Shown here piece after piece: positions 24,241 to 36,074 of a stretch of DNA of 64,000 bases; the first letter of the stretch is position 1; every line of letters begins with the position of its first letter. The DNA is from Galbula dea (Eukaryota; Chordata; Aves; Piciformes; Galbulidae). Both the position numbers and the translations under genes were made by a program. The DNA lies in assembly GCA_013399015.1 (NCBI GenBank), contig VWZX01002690.1, positions 186,001 to 250,000 of the forward strand. Reading direction: 5' to 3'. Under the pieces are notes generated by a model, which searched no databases, was not told where the DNA came from, and saw only the letters and a list, made by a program, of their open reading frames with translations.

Positions 24241-25440
24241 TTTTGCACCAGACCAGTGGCTCTCCTCTAATGAGACTTCTAGTTCCTATTTTGCACCATA
24301 AAGGACAGCCATGGGTATCTCTCCCAAGGCTTCATCCTGCTCTGTTTTTACACGTGGGAATTATCACAGCCCGAGTAAGTTTTGTTCAACAGTCCCCAAA
24401 ATCCATAGCGTGCATGATAGACAAGTTCACCCTCTGTCACACTTTTGCTTGAAAACTGACTTAAATAGTGTGTTTCACGGGGAGATTAATTACTGAAAGG
24501 GACTCAGAACAAGGCTGAGGTGGTCCATGCAGGAATGACACCATCCAGCTTCTTCCAACATGGGAAATCCCATCCCTGGATTTCTCCTTGCACTTCCCAA
24601 CTGTGGCATTAACCCCAGTGAAGTGAATGGAATCCAGACCTCCACCCAGGCTAGCTTTTGTCCACCTAGCCAAGAAAAGCAAATAAATCCAGGGCTAAGG
24701 CTGCAGGCTCTCAATTGCTCATTTTAAACGTGCTCTATTATGATATTGGAATGATCTCAGCTCACTGATGTTACAGAATCAAACATGTGCTGCAGACCTT
24801 GGCAGAAGTGAGCACTGAGTTAATGAAAAGAGTTTCAGCTTGACATTCACTCTATTTTGTCACCTTAATTCTACTTTAATTTATTCTTTGGAACTTTTAG
24901 AGCTCAAGCCCATGCAGATGGAGTGAGAGAAAATGTTGTGTGGCTTTCTTAATCAGTAGCAAATCTCCAAGATGTGGTGATAGGGCAATGACACAGGTAT
25001 TGGGAAGGAGCTTTTCAATCAACATCAATTAAAAATGTTAAGGACTGATGATACCCTCGTTATATAAGCAGTGCTACTGCTGCAGGCCAGGAGGTATGAA
25101 CAGTTCTTGGTGTCTTTGGGATAGTTTAAAATGCAAGGAAAAGAGGGAAGGATTAATTAAAAGCAGGCTGTTTAAGTAAGTAAAAAATAGGGTTTTGGAG
25201 AAAAAAAAAAAACAACAAAAAGCACATGGCAAGGTGTCAGGTTAGATGAAAGCTATAGACAGCTAGATAATAATCCCCTTGCCTGTGTGTTTAACTGTTC
25301 TGCCATTGATAGGTTTGCCTGAGTAGTACTAAAACATTTCATGGATCTATTTAAAACACCACTTTGCTGTAGCAGAGTGGAAAGGAAGCTCAGGAGTCTG
25401 CTGCATGCTTTTAACAAACACTTTCCATTTACTCCTTTCC
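24241..25440. other. Non-coding DNA, nothing recognised
   Basis: Ordinary sequence with an A-run at about 25200-25212; no gene or repeat family seen. Confidence 0.5.
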
Positions 25441-25459
25441 AGCCCGGCAAAATTAGAAG

Positions 25460-25600
25460 GACCTAAGGGTCTCTGATCATTTGCCCAAAATTAATGATCA
25501 GTTATTGAATAATTAACTGTCATTGATATCTCATTCCTAAACAAATCAATGGACCCATTGAAGTGTTTGTGTAATGATAGTAATGTAATCCTTCCTACTG
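25460..25600. promoter_or_regulatory. Weak AT-rich patch of homeodomain-type sites
   Basis: Several TAATGATC, AATTAACTGTCATTGATATC and AATCAATGG-type motifs fall within about 140 bp, including a TAAC-TGTCA combination of the TALE kind. CpG is absent. Motif clustering in AT-rich DNA is weak evidence. Confidence 0.2.
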
Positions 25601-28600
25601 TGAACTGCAAGTGAGCAGACCAAAAGGAAAAAGCACATTCTCCTCCCCAAGTAATTATGAGACCTAGCTAAAAATCATTTGCCTCAGCAGAAGTATAAAG
25701 TATTTTTCTGCATAATTTACCTCTAAAGTGTGTGCATTTGGCTTCCACTTTAAAAAATCAAATCTGTTTGAGTGGAGGCAGAGCTTCGATATCCTTGAAA
25801 TGTGAGAGCAGGAGTGTGGATGGTGTTTGGAGGAGCATGGGGAGGCAGCCACAGCCACGGTGTCCAAAGAACCTGTGGAGAAGAGCATCCATCACCCCTC
25901 AGTGAGGGACATCACACCACCAAAACCAGCTTGGGAAAGATGGGGCTGGAGAGGGGCAGTAAAGGACAGATCTCTGTGGGTCACCGACCTGTTTCTCCTG
26001 CCGGTGCATCCCTTTCCTTCCCACCAGCCAGCACTGCTCTGCAAGGCAGCCAAGCACCGTTCACCACTCCGGAATTTAAGTCAAGAGGACCACATTTTCT
26101 AACAAAACCATGATGTGCTTGTAGTGCATAGACAAAACTGCTGCCACCAATGAGGATAGCTTTAGAGACGAGACCATCCCTCTAGTTTTGAAAGTACTCT
26201 GCAGTGTCACACCCAACACTTAAGGCTGATTGTCTTAACAAAGAGCAGCGGCACCCAAGAACTTCAGCTTGGGTGCAGAGGGGAGGGGAGTGCTGCTCAA
26301 TCCAAAGCACAACTACAGACGACTATAAAACCATTCAGAGTAGGAGTTAATTTTAAAATGGAATGTAAATGGCTCAGAACACTATAGATTTGCCCATTGC
26401 TAACCCCTCCAGCTGATAGGACGATGGATGCTTGGAGCAGAATTATTTAGTAGTGTTAGGAGGAGAAAGTGTTGTGAGCAGTTAGGGAGAGATCTGTGAA
26501 CAGAACAAATGCCACAATGGGAAGCAGAAATGTTTCCTTTATTATTTCAATGAATGTTTAAACACTAGCAATAACTCAAGGCAGCAAAAATCCAACCTAT
26601 AGGACTGGAAATGTTAGTGCTCAGCTATATTTAAAAAAAAAATAAATAATAATTATTATATGGGTAATCCAACCCCAACATCTAGTTATTTCTGCTGTCA
26701 CTCATTCACTCCCACCCTTTGGCAACAAGCACATTGGATTTGCCTTCATGCTTCTATTAACTATTGCTAACAGACTTCCACTCCCACTCTTCTGGAACAG
26801 CAAAATCTAAATATTTCTCAGGAAAACACTGAGGTACATTCTCTGCCTTAGCTCTCTGGTTTTAATAACCCAACACATTTTGCCTCAGTTTGGTATTTGT
26901 GGATTTTCAAAGGAAACAGGCAGGGTCAGGAAAGGACTGGAGAGGGCACAGGTTTCCCTCTTGTTCCTGCACTGTCTGCGCTCTCAGTTTTGGAGGTTTC
27001 TGTATTGGAATGTGGCTGCCCCTCCTATTCTGCTGCATTTACCAACTGACAAGGAACATGAGGGTACTGAAAAATGTTTGTGATCCTCTTTTTCACTGAC
27101 AAATCTGCAGGTCTTTCCCAGCCTTCCCAAATGTGAATATTTCTGAGACATGTGCCAGCATACTGGGATTTTTATTTATTTTTGCTATTGCAGGAATCAG
27201 ACCAAAATGTCTGATTCTACTTCTGAGTGTGGAGTAAGATGGGGAGGGGGTGGATGGTCCTGGTTAAAAACTGGAGAAGGGGAGGGCTGCTGAGATTTGG
27301 GGTTTGCAAGTGACCTGCTGCTAGAGGTCTCTGTAATCATTCCATGTTAGGAAAATATAGAATCAAATGAATTCATGTCTGAGTAGTATTTTCTTTAGAA
27401 AATTTGAGTGTTTCACAGCAGAAGTAATTTCTAAATATACAGAACAAGGAATTAGGAGTATTTCTATGTAGAAGGAGTCTGGAGGATAACCATAGACTAA
27501 CCCAGAGAAGGAGAGGACTCAGCAGCTTAGCTTTATCCAAGCCCATCTCCCACGGAGGCGCAGGCACCGCAGCATCCTCCAGCAGGCTCCAACCCCAGCC
27601 TTGGGAATGCTCTCCTTGGGTGCGTCCCGGTCGTACCTGAGATGCTGGCAGTGGAAAATGAGATGTGTGTTCAGTTGACATGTTCCTGATGTACAGAGCA
27701 TTGAAGGAAATTAAAGATGCAAAAGAAACGTTAGAACAACTCATTTTTTTTCCCCCTTTCAGCTGTTTGAACAGCAAGCTTTTCTTTCTTTCCTATGAAA
27801 CTACACTGATAATGAAAGGGAATTTTTAAGGAGAAGTGGAGAAGTTTCCTAGCTGGAAATGTTTCTAAAATACCTACTTATCTCCAAATGATAATGATGA
27901 GAACAGCAATTACTATTTGCTTGAATATTCTGCCAGTGATCTTGTTCCATGATTTTATTTATTATTTTAGTTTCAGAGTGTTTGACAGAAACTGAATCAT
28001 CTTTATTTCTCCAGCTCTTTGTGGTTGGCAGTCACAGTTTCCTCCAGGTTTTGCTTGGAACTAAACCAGACAACATTTTCAGTAGCTATTGCAAGAAGAA
28101 ATATTATTTGGAGCAGGTTTAATTGTGAAAGTGCTGGGTTTATAGCCATACTTACTGATCACCTGATATTTATCTGTCAGGCTACTGTCTTAAATCAGAG
28201 TAGCATGTTCTTCTTCAATAAACTCTGTGTGTGTGACAAGTACCAGCCTGAATAAAAGATGTGCTGAACATTTCCTTTCAAAGCCAGAATCTAGTTCTTC
28301 AATTTCAATATAAACAAACCAGATTTAGAATTTAAAGGATACTCTGCACTCTTTGCCTCCTTGCTTTGTTTTGCATTTTAATTTCTTCCCTATTCTCCTG
28401 TTCTTAGGTTTTTTTAGCAAAATTATTTCTCTGCAGCAGAACCTTTAACTACATATAGTTTATATACATGTTATATGTCACTGCAACAGCTGGTTTTGAA
28501 GTAATTCCCCTTGGAATATTTACAGTTCAATAGCAGTATCAGAGAGACCATAAAATGCAGCTCACCACAAACAAAAGCAAACCAGGCAGAATTTCAAAGT

Positions 28601-29141
28601 TGAGGCAATTAGGAAAAAACTAGAAACAAGTAGCAAGACTAATGAAAAATAAAGTAAGTCTCCTTTAGTTCTAATTCTGGAAGGTGTTATTAGGAACTTG
28701 TGTAGAGGAAAGACAATATCTAATATGGGTTTTTAAAAATTAAGTGTTCCTTCTTCTGTTTTTATTTCTTTTCTTTTCCTTTTATTGGTTTGGTTTTGGT
28801 TAATTCTGTTGTTCCCTCTGTACAGTTCAGGTTTTCTTTAGCTCATCTTAAATAGATGTGTTGCAAACTGCCTGAGTTCTGCCTTTGAGACCTGAAGGTA
28901 ACTTGGTTTTGATTGTCATCTGATACTATTCCTGTGGGTGAGGTGAGGTGTGGAAGAGATGCTGAATTAAAACAAATCCATTCCAGCATTTGTTGAATTT
29001 AAACTCCAAACATATGTTCACCTGAAATGACAACTCAGAAAACACTTGGGGAGGGCAAACAGCGATTTTCTCTCTGGTTCAGGGATGAGGATGCTCACAT
29101 CCAGCTGCCCAAGTTAACAACCAATTGCAAGTTTAACTATT
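25601..29141. other. Non-coding DNA, nothing recognised
   Basis: No gene or mobile element recognised. A somewhat GC-richer patch near 25.80-26.10 kb produces two overlapping chance frames of about 90-100 codons. A 134-codon minus-strand frame at 27373-27777 shows no domain. An A/T run lies near 26630-26660. Confidence 0.5.
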
Positions 29142-29369
29142 AAAGGAAAGGAAAAAGACTTTCTTTTCTTTTCTTTTCTTTTCTTTTCTTTTCTTTTCTT
29201 TTCTTTTCTTTTCTTTTCTTTTCTTTTCTTTTCTTTTCTTTTCTTTTCTTTTCTTTTCTTTTCTTTTCTTTTCTTTTCTCTTTTCTTTTCTTTTCTTTTC
29301 TTTTCTTTTCTTTTCTTTTCTTTTCTTTTCTTTTCTTTTCTTTTCTTTTCTTTTTTCCTTTCTCTCTTC
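29142..29369 (+). repeat. (TTTTC)n microsatellite with flanking purine arm
   Basis: 29159-29369 is 211 nt of uninterrupted pyrimidine on the plus strand, almost entirely TTTTC pentanucleotides with one phase slip (TTTTCTC) near 29277-29281. It is immediately preceded by a purine-only run (29142-29158) that reads roughly as the complement of the array and could fold back on it. The same unit and orientation occur at 9.63 kb. The 85-codon minus-strand Lys/Glu/Arg frame here is an artefact. Confidence 0.96.
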
Positions 29370-30999
29370 ACACTGCAGGATATTTACAGGAAATGCAACA
29401 GAGAATTAAATCAAAACACTGATTAATGTCACAAGAGTGGTTTTATCATCTCCTGATCAACTCAGAACACCTCCCTTGCTTTACAAGGCTGACTGCAGCT
29501 CAAGGCTTTTATCCAGTTAGGAAACACATTATTATCTTTTCCCAAATCCTTCTTTTTGTGCAAGCAAAATTCACTTTGTTGACTCTAATAAACGTTGTGG
29601 GTCTTTTCTTCATCATTTTTCCTCCTTATGTATATTGACATTTTTCCACCAGATTCTTCCCAGCCCTCCAAGTTGGGATGTCAAAAACTGTGCTTGCAGA
29701 AATGAAAGTATCCTCATTATGCAAATGTGGGTTCCACTGATAGGCATGTTCTGGTTTAGAAATTACATCCTCTTGTCAGAAGTCAAATTGTATTTGAATA
29801 ACTCCATGGAAATTGTCACCAAGATTTTCAGTTGTGTGCCTTGTGTGCCATTGTTGATTTAGTCAGGGAGGTAAAAATGGACATATGTTGATTTTTAAAT
29901 GCTTGCATGATTGTTTTGTCAGAAATGTTATTTAAATGAAACCTAGATGCATATGTAATTTTCCCTTGTATATTTTTGTAAAGTTTTGCATTCTATAAAT
30001 AATCTTAATATTTAGATTTAATAAAATATGGTAAGCAGTATTAGTTGCTGTATATTTTAGTTTGAACAAGTTTGTTTCCAATAAACATCCTCAGAAAAAG
30101 AAGAAAAAAAAATGTCCTGTAGGGTAAAATAAATATACATGTTGGGATAAAAATATTAAAGCAGAGAGGTTAAAATGAAAAGTGAACTGGAATTAGGAAA
30201 ATCAGTTTTGTCTGCTCTAAAAAGGTTGCCTTAATTATTTACATTTTTCGTGACATTTAACCAAAAAAATGAACACAAGTGTGGTGTTTCACTAAGTAAC
30301 ACTCAAATGTAAGGTGATTTTTTTATTGTAAGCTAAGAGATTTAATTAAAAACACATTGAAACTCCTGACAAAGAATAAGCTGAGTTCAGAAAAGAATAC
30401 ATTTAAATAATTTATAGAGCACTGAGATGTTCATTTTAATTTAGAAAATAAAGTATTGCTCCCTTATTTAAAAGGAAAAAAAAAAACCTAAAATTGATAA
30501 GAGATATGTTAGCAGCAAAACTATCTCCTTTCCAGAAGCTTGTAGCTGGGTGGCTTGGAGTTTCCAGAATGACCATTATTGCAGCTGGAGTCATCTTTGA
30601 TGTTAAGAAAAGTGGAAAAATCAAAGTGAAGTGGTAAATCTGTTCATTTTTCAAACATATTAATCTTGTCAAGATAATACATAAAATCAATCTTTACCAT
30701 TTTTATTTTTTTTTTCAGAGCCTTTTATTCCCTTTTATCCAAAAATATGAAAGCACTTAGGAGGATAAAGAAATGTGGATGACTTTGGAGAAATGATCTG
30801 AAAATGTATTTTGTCTGTTGGTATTAAAGAGTGACACAAGGAATGTGAGCTGTGCACACTCACACCACCAATTGCTTCTTCAACTATTGGTATTCATCAT
30901 ATTTGCTCTGCTTATAATCTGAATATACAGCAAATTCCTGGTACAGCTTTCTTAACAATTCCACTGGATTTCAAACCCTGACAGTAACAAATACAAATT
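29370..30999. other. AT-rich non-coding DNA, nothing recognised
   Basis: Strongly AT-rich sequence with several AATAAA strings, which are expected by composition. No transcript can be inferred. No repeat family seen. Confidence 0.5.
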
Positions 31000-31700
31000 G
31001 CACCAGCCCCCAAAAAAATTGTTGGGGCTAATTTTAATATTAATGAATTCTTTACAACCTCAGTTCAGCAGTTTCGATTAAGCTTTAATTAGTAGCCAGA
31101 GGGGAATCCAAAACAAAAATAAGGAGTTGAATTGCTAATTAAGTTAGTTTGATGAGGTAGAGTTTTAGTAAAAGGCTGGTTGTTGTTGGCTGTGCAGGTT
31201 CTGACAGGCTAAAAATACTAAAGATTATCATGATTGCAACTAACATCCTACATTACCACCAGATTCCTGCACGGAGCAGACAGTTCATTAAGAGTACAAC
31301 ACTTTGGTGTGTCAGCTCCAGAATTAAAGTCTTGTTAATAAGATAGCAGTGCATGGGAACCACAGAGCAAGGCAAGGAGACAGGGGTTTGAATCTGACTG
31401 CTGATAAATCATCTAGTTATTTGATACTCTGGTATGCATCTAAATCTAATGTGCATTTATTCGTTAGGAGCCGCTTGTCAGTCAAGTCGTTTCCTCAACG
31501 GAATTTTGTTTGTTAGGCTACTGAGGCTTAGTGATTTTTCTTTGGACATGTCCATCACAGTCACTTTTCTTTTCATTTGCTTGCTTTAGGTGATATGATA
31601 TTTGTCAAAAACTGTGTTCGATAGTGGAGGTGTAGATGTGGTGTTCGTAGGTCTGGAGGCAGATGCAAGTAGGTGCGATGTTAGATGCTCTACCTCCAAA
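31000..31700. promoter_or_regulatory. Candidate conserved non-coding element
   Basis: The left part (31020-31260) is dense in TTAATATTAATGAATTC, GCTTTAATTAGTAGCC, TTGCTAATTAAGTTAG and GATTATCATGATTGC, all homeodomain-type cores. The right part (31440-31660) retains CpGs (TTCGTTAGGAGCCGC, AAGTCG, AACGG, TTCGATAG). No coding frame of note. Between them lies a tRNA-promoter-like pair of boxes (31344-31395). This is enhancer-like by composition; conservation has not been tested. Confidence 0.35.
31344..31395 (+). repeat. Possible ancient tRNA-derived SINE remnant
   Basis: TAGCAGTGCATGG (31344-31356) resembles a pol III A box. GGTTTGAATCT (31385-31395) differs from the B box GGTTCGAATCC at two positions, one of them a C-to-T change typical of CpG decay. 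The 41-nt spacing is close to that in tRNA genes. The flanks do not form a recognisable cloverleaf acceptor stem, so this is not a functional tRNA gene. It could be a decayed tRNA-derived SINE of the kind found inside amniote conserved elements, or coincidence. Confidence 0.22.
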
Positions 31701-33792
31701 ACCTGCAGCTCAAAAAAGGGAATGTAAGAAAAATCCTTAAGCAGACTTAGCTGAAGAAGCCTCATTTAGTAATATTATATATCTATGGGGTTTTTTCCTC
31801 ATGATATCTTTGGCAACAGGCTAAAATCTCAGCCAGCTTAACCCATTATCAAATGAACTTTTACTTTGTCGCTTTAACTCTTGCCTGCCATTAAGTGCTT
31901 GTGACATGGTAACTGTGCTGCCCACAGCTTCCCAAAGGGTACTCATTAGAACCAGGAAAGCTCTGCAGTGATAGCAACTTAAGCAAACTGCAGAGGAGAA
32001 GTCTGGTAGGTATCTCTGTGAGGATCACCTGGAATGTCATTTGATTTTGCTGTACTTTGAGGTGTTCTGGAATTCAGATTTTTGTCCTTTTGTTTAAGGT
32101 TTCCAAGCCTGCAAACCTGATAATGAAAGGATAAGGGAAGGCAGCAAAATAAATGATATTGTTTCTGTGGCATTACATATAAGCCTGCTATCAGAGCTAC
32201 ATAGCAGTAGCGAATTGTAATCAGGTGCTTTGACTTAACACTGTTTTGTTTTGGAATAAGAGTGGTTGCCATATGTTGAGAGTCCTATCTATCTGTCTGT
32301 TAGGGGCTTCATACCCCTGTAACAAATCCAAAAACTCATTTTATAATACCTTAAATCTACCCATTGTAATGTAGCTCCACTAGTGTAAATCCACATCAAA
32401 CTTTCCTCATGAATGTTGCTGGCAGATTACTTATATTATCACTGAAAGCAAAGGGAAAGCATTGAATTAGGATGCAGGAGATAGAGGGGGGAAAATAACT
32501 TGCACTAAATCTTCTTTTGCTGCATAGTTTACAATTTTCTTTTGCTCAGCATGAAACTGATTAAAAGCACATGGATGCCCCTCATGAAAAATGGTTTGGA
32601 CAACTAAAGGTATTGTTTAATGTATTTACATCCCTGAATAGTTGGGATTTGAACTGTAAGCCAGAGATGTAGCTGTATCCTTTAGACATCTATCTGAATA
32701 TCCATTCCTCTGCTGTCTCCCTCTCTCCCAGCTGCATCCAGGGATTCCCACTGGAAGAGCAGAACCTGTTCCAGTGAACATTGATGGTACAAGCTGTAGG
32801 GGCACAGTTTCCACTGGGTACCACAGCAGCAAGCAAACAGGATCCCACCTCCCTCCCTAAGAGCAGATGTATAGGGACATGTAGGCTCCCTGCTCACTCC
32901 TTCAGTTAATTAAAAAACAAAGCATCATTTACATCTTCTAAAGGAGCCATGATGAAGCTGCTTTTTTTGTTTGGATTACTTTCTCCAGTGCACATTTATA
33001 ACAAGTCCAGGCCATTTGGGTTTTTTGTTGTTTTTATTTTAATTTCTAATTCACTCTTTTCCAAATACCAGACTGACATTTTCCTGTATGGTTCACTTAC
33101 TGTCTCAAAATTAAAGATATAATTAATAGATGAACTGCAGCTCCCTCAATCTGCTGACATTCAGTGAACAGACCAAGCAAAGATCTCTGGATTAGGGAAA
33201 GAAAAAGCAAGATCATTAAAAATCTTCAAAATTCCCCAAAAGCAGCTTGGGAAGTATAAGCAAATGGTAAAATGTTCAAGTGGTATGTTCCCAGTGTTCA
33301 GCTTCTGATGCCAGTTTTAATGCTGGTCTCTTTGCTGACTGGACTCTAATTGCTCCTGACTGACAATTGTGGAAATGACAGAAAAATAAGATTTTTTTAT
33401 ATAATGGGAAAAGTCTGTGAAAGTTGCTATTACTGAAGGGCATTCAGTTACTGCCTGTTAATAAATATTTGTCCCTTTCAGATTGTATTTTGATTTATTT
33501 CAGAATCAAATGCAGACTATTCTAGTGCACCACACTTCCAGTATGAGCACCTTTTCATACACTGAAAAATCCAAATCTTCACAGCCACAGGATGTTAACT
33601 AGATGTTCAGTTTTAGTAAAGGAGTTAATGTAAAGCTAGTCATGATTTCAGCCTTTAAATACTGAGGGCAATAAAAAAGCCAATACTATTTGCAGAATAG
33701 ATTATTTGTTTTGATATAAAATGTTGAAATAAAATTCCTGGAATAGGTTAAGTCCAAATGAAATGAGTTTGTGCTTTGGGGCTTCCTATAAG
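31701..33792. other. Non-coding DNA, nothing recognised
   Basis: Ordinary sequence; short frames only (up to 97 codons), with no repeat family identified. Confidence 0.5.
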
Positions 33793-33822
33793 TATATATA
33801 TGTGTGTGTGTGTGTGTGTATG
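33793..33822. repeat. (TA)n(TG)n microsatellite
   Basis: A short TATATA run passes into about ten TG dinucleotides ending near 33818. Scattered TGTG and ATAT runs continue to about 33985, where a seven-G run follows. Confidence 0.9.
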
Positions 33823-36049
33823 GATTTCTGGGCACAGACACATAAAACTATAAATATATATGTGTTTATAATGTCTCTGAAATCCTGTTTCCCCACTCTC
33901 CCTAACTAGAATTTGTTCAGCAGGCTCCCAGTTTATCTAGATATGAGTTTGTGTGTCTGTGTGTATGGGAGGGGGGGTGTCCCCATTCTTTGGGGGGCAC
34001 AGAGATGGGAGGGGGCTGCCTTTATGTTATTTGGTTTAAAACCTTATTTTTCTAATGGGTTTGTGCATACAAAATGTTTTCTATTGGTGACTTTAGTTTA
34101 GGAATAATTGAGTAGCATCTAGCAGAAAGAAAATGAAGGCTGAATGTAAAGGAAAGGAATCACAGAACTTGTAATATTTTAATTGGTTGTGACATATTCT
34201 CCTACAAAAATGAAGAGAAAAATAAAACCAAGGCTATGGGAAATTTGTCAAGAACATGTGAAAATCTTAAAGTAGAGAATAAGAAGATTTTTCTGTGATA
34301 TACCAGATGTTGATCCCTTGTTCTGTGTAAATTGTCTGCAAATATATCACCCCCAGAACTGTATGAAATACAGCTGAAGTGGTAGTTTTCAATAGAGGAG
34401 ATACTTGAAGGCTTGAAAGAAAGAAACCTTCCAAAAACACATGGATGGTTCTCATGGAAAATAAGCTATTGTTTAGGTAGGACAGAAGTGTTCCTGAGCA
34501 ATCCAGACTGCCACTGGAGTGAGTAACTGAGGCAATCCTGCAAGGAGAAGGTATCTAACTTTTTTCTTCTTCCTTCAGATTACATCAAATAACTAACCTG
34601 TTGTCACTGTAAGAGCATATTTGTGTTTTGGGTAATCCAATGATTCTGTCTGCATTCCTGTATATCCTGAGACTTTCTACCTTAGGCACTACAGCACAAC
34701 TGCTGAGCCCTGTGTGCAGGGAAGAACAAAAAATCAGAGTGAAAGACCCAAATTAGAAGGCAATAAGCTTTAAAAAGATTTGTGGAAGATGCCTTGAGAA
34801 GTCTGTGCTTTGAAGAGGGTACAGAGACATCTAGCAGTCCTCAGCTGAGCAGAAAACTGCAGTCTTGTCACAAATTAACTGTACATATCATTATTATTAA
34901 TTATCTGTTGTTTATTATTATTAATTTAGTGTTGGTTTCTTTTAACTCCAAGTCTGAATGAACAGTAAATATTTGTACCTAGTGTAAATCTACTCCTGCA
35001 GTGCACATCAAACAGATCAGCTTTGATTTAATCCAATTTAATCCGGGTTTTCAGCCCCACAGCCCCCAGCTGACTGCTAAACTTGTCAAACATATATAAC
35101 AGACTCCAGTTCCTGCTCAGATTCGTGTGGTTCATTAGGAGTTTGGGAATGTAGGAGCTGGAGCAGTGTCCACCAGTGTCTCCTGCCATGGACAGATGGA
35201 CAGGCTGGCTGACAGCACCAGCCCACTTTGGAGGCAGGGACAGAAACAACACGATCAGATTTCAACTCATTGTTCCAGTTTAATGAGTTCTGCCCTGGCT
35301 CCAGCACTAGAAGGTTATTGTGAGGAGGAAAAACAAAGGGGCTCTTCTTTTGTCTTCCTTCACAAACTATCAGGCCCCATTACTGAAAATTAAGGTTCAA
35401 TCAAATTGGTATTCAGGGATAATTAGGGGAGAGCTTTGTGGTGCTGTGGATAATGTGACCCAAGTGCTGGTGCACAGCAGTGTGTGCTGGAGTGTGAAAG
35501 AGCCAGTTCCCTGTTGCTGCCTCTGAGGTCGTACCCCCTCCTCCTGCCTACAATGTGGCAGTCAAAATGCAGCATCCTTACCTGCTGTGATAAAAAATAC
35601 ACTCATGCTAATAAATTATTTCAATTTCTTGGGGAAAAAAATAGCAGCTTTTTGTTGGTTTTATCCAAAAAGAAAAAAATCAAAGCTGGATCATTAGTAA
35701 CAAACTATGACTTCATTAGAATGTTCCACACAACAGGATTACAGAGGAACACATCAATAATTGGCAAAGGTTTGTCTTTCATTAATTAACACCTCTGCAT
35801 GAATACAAACTTGTTATCCTCACTTTTTTATAGGTGAAATATTACCATTAAAATCAGACCTTTAGGGTTTTTTTAAAAAATATATATCTATATCTATTCT
35901 TGATGGTGTTAATTTGTACCACTGAACACTTTCCAAATATTGTTTAGATTGGAAAAGAAACTAAGTTTGACAACAGGCAGCACTTCAGGAAGGCTGAAAG
36001 GGAAAAGAAAGCTTCAGAGTTCTGCTCTTTTACATACACACATATAAAT
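33823..36049. other. Non-coding DNA, minor ATT-rich run
   Basis: No gene recognised. An imperfect TTA/ATT run lies at about 34888-34928. Several overlapping short frames near 35.0-35.8 kb occur on both strands, consistent with chance. Confidence 0.5.
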
Positions 36050-36074
36050 ATATTCTCTATATATAGGAGAATAT
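36050..36074. repeat. Perfect 8-bp inverted repeat with AT-rich loop
   Basis: ATATTCTC (36050-36057) is mirrored by GAGAATAT (36067-36074) across a 9-nt TATATATAG loop. Too short and AT-rich to call a functional hairpin. Confidence 0.7.

Noticed and set aside
31344..31395. Functional tRNA gene
   Set aside because: A- and B-box-like motifs are present, but no acceptor-stem complementarity, anticodon arm or terminator T-run is evident.
36050..36074. Functional hairpin such as a pre-miRNA
   Set aside because: Stem of only 8 bp, AT-rich and without extension; far shorter than a miRNA precursor.
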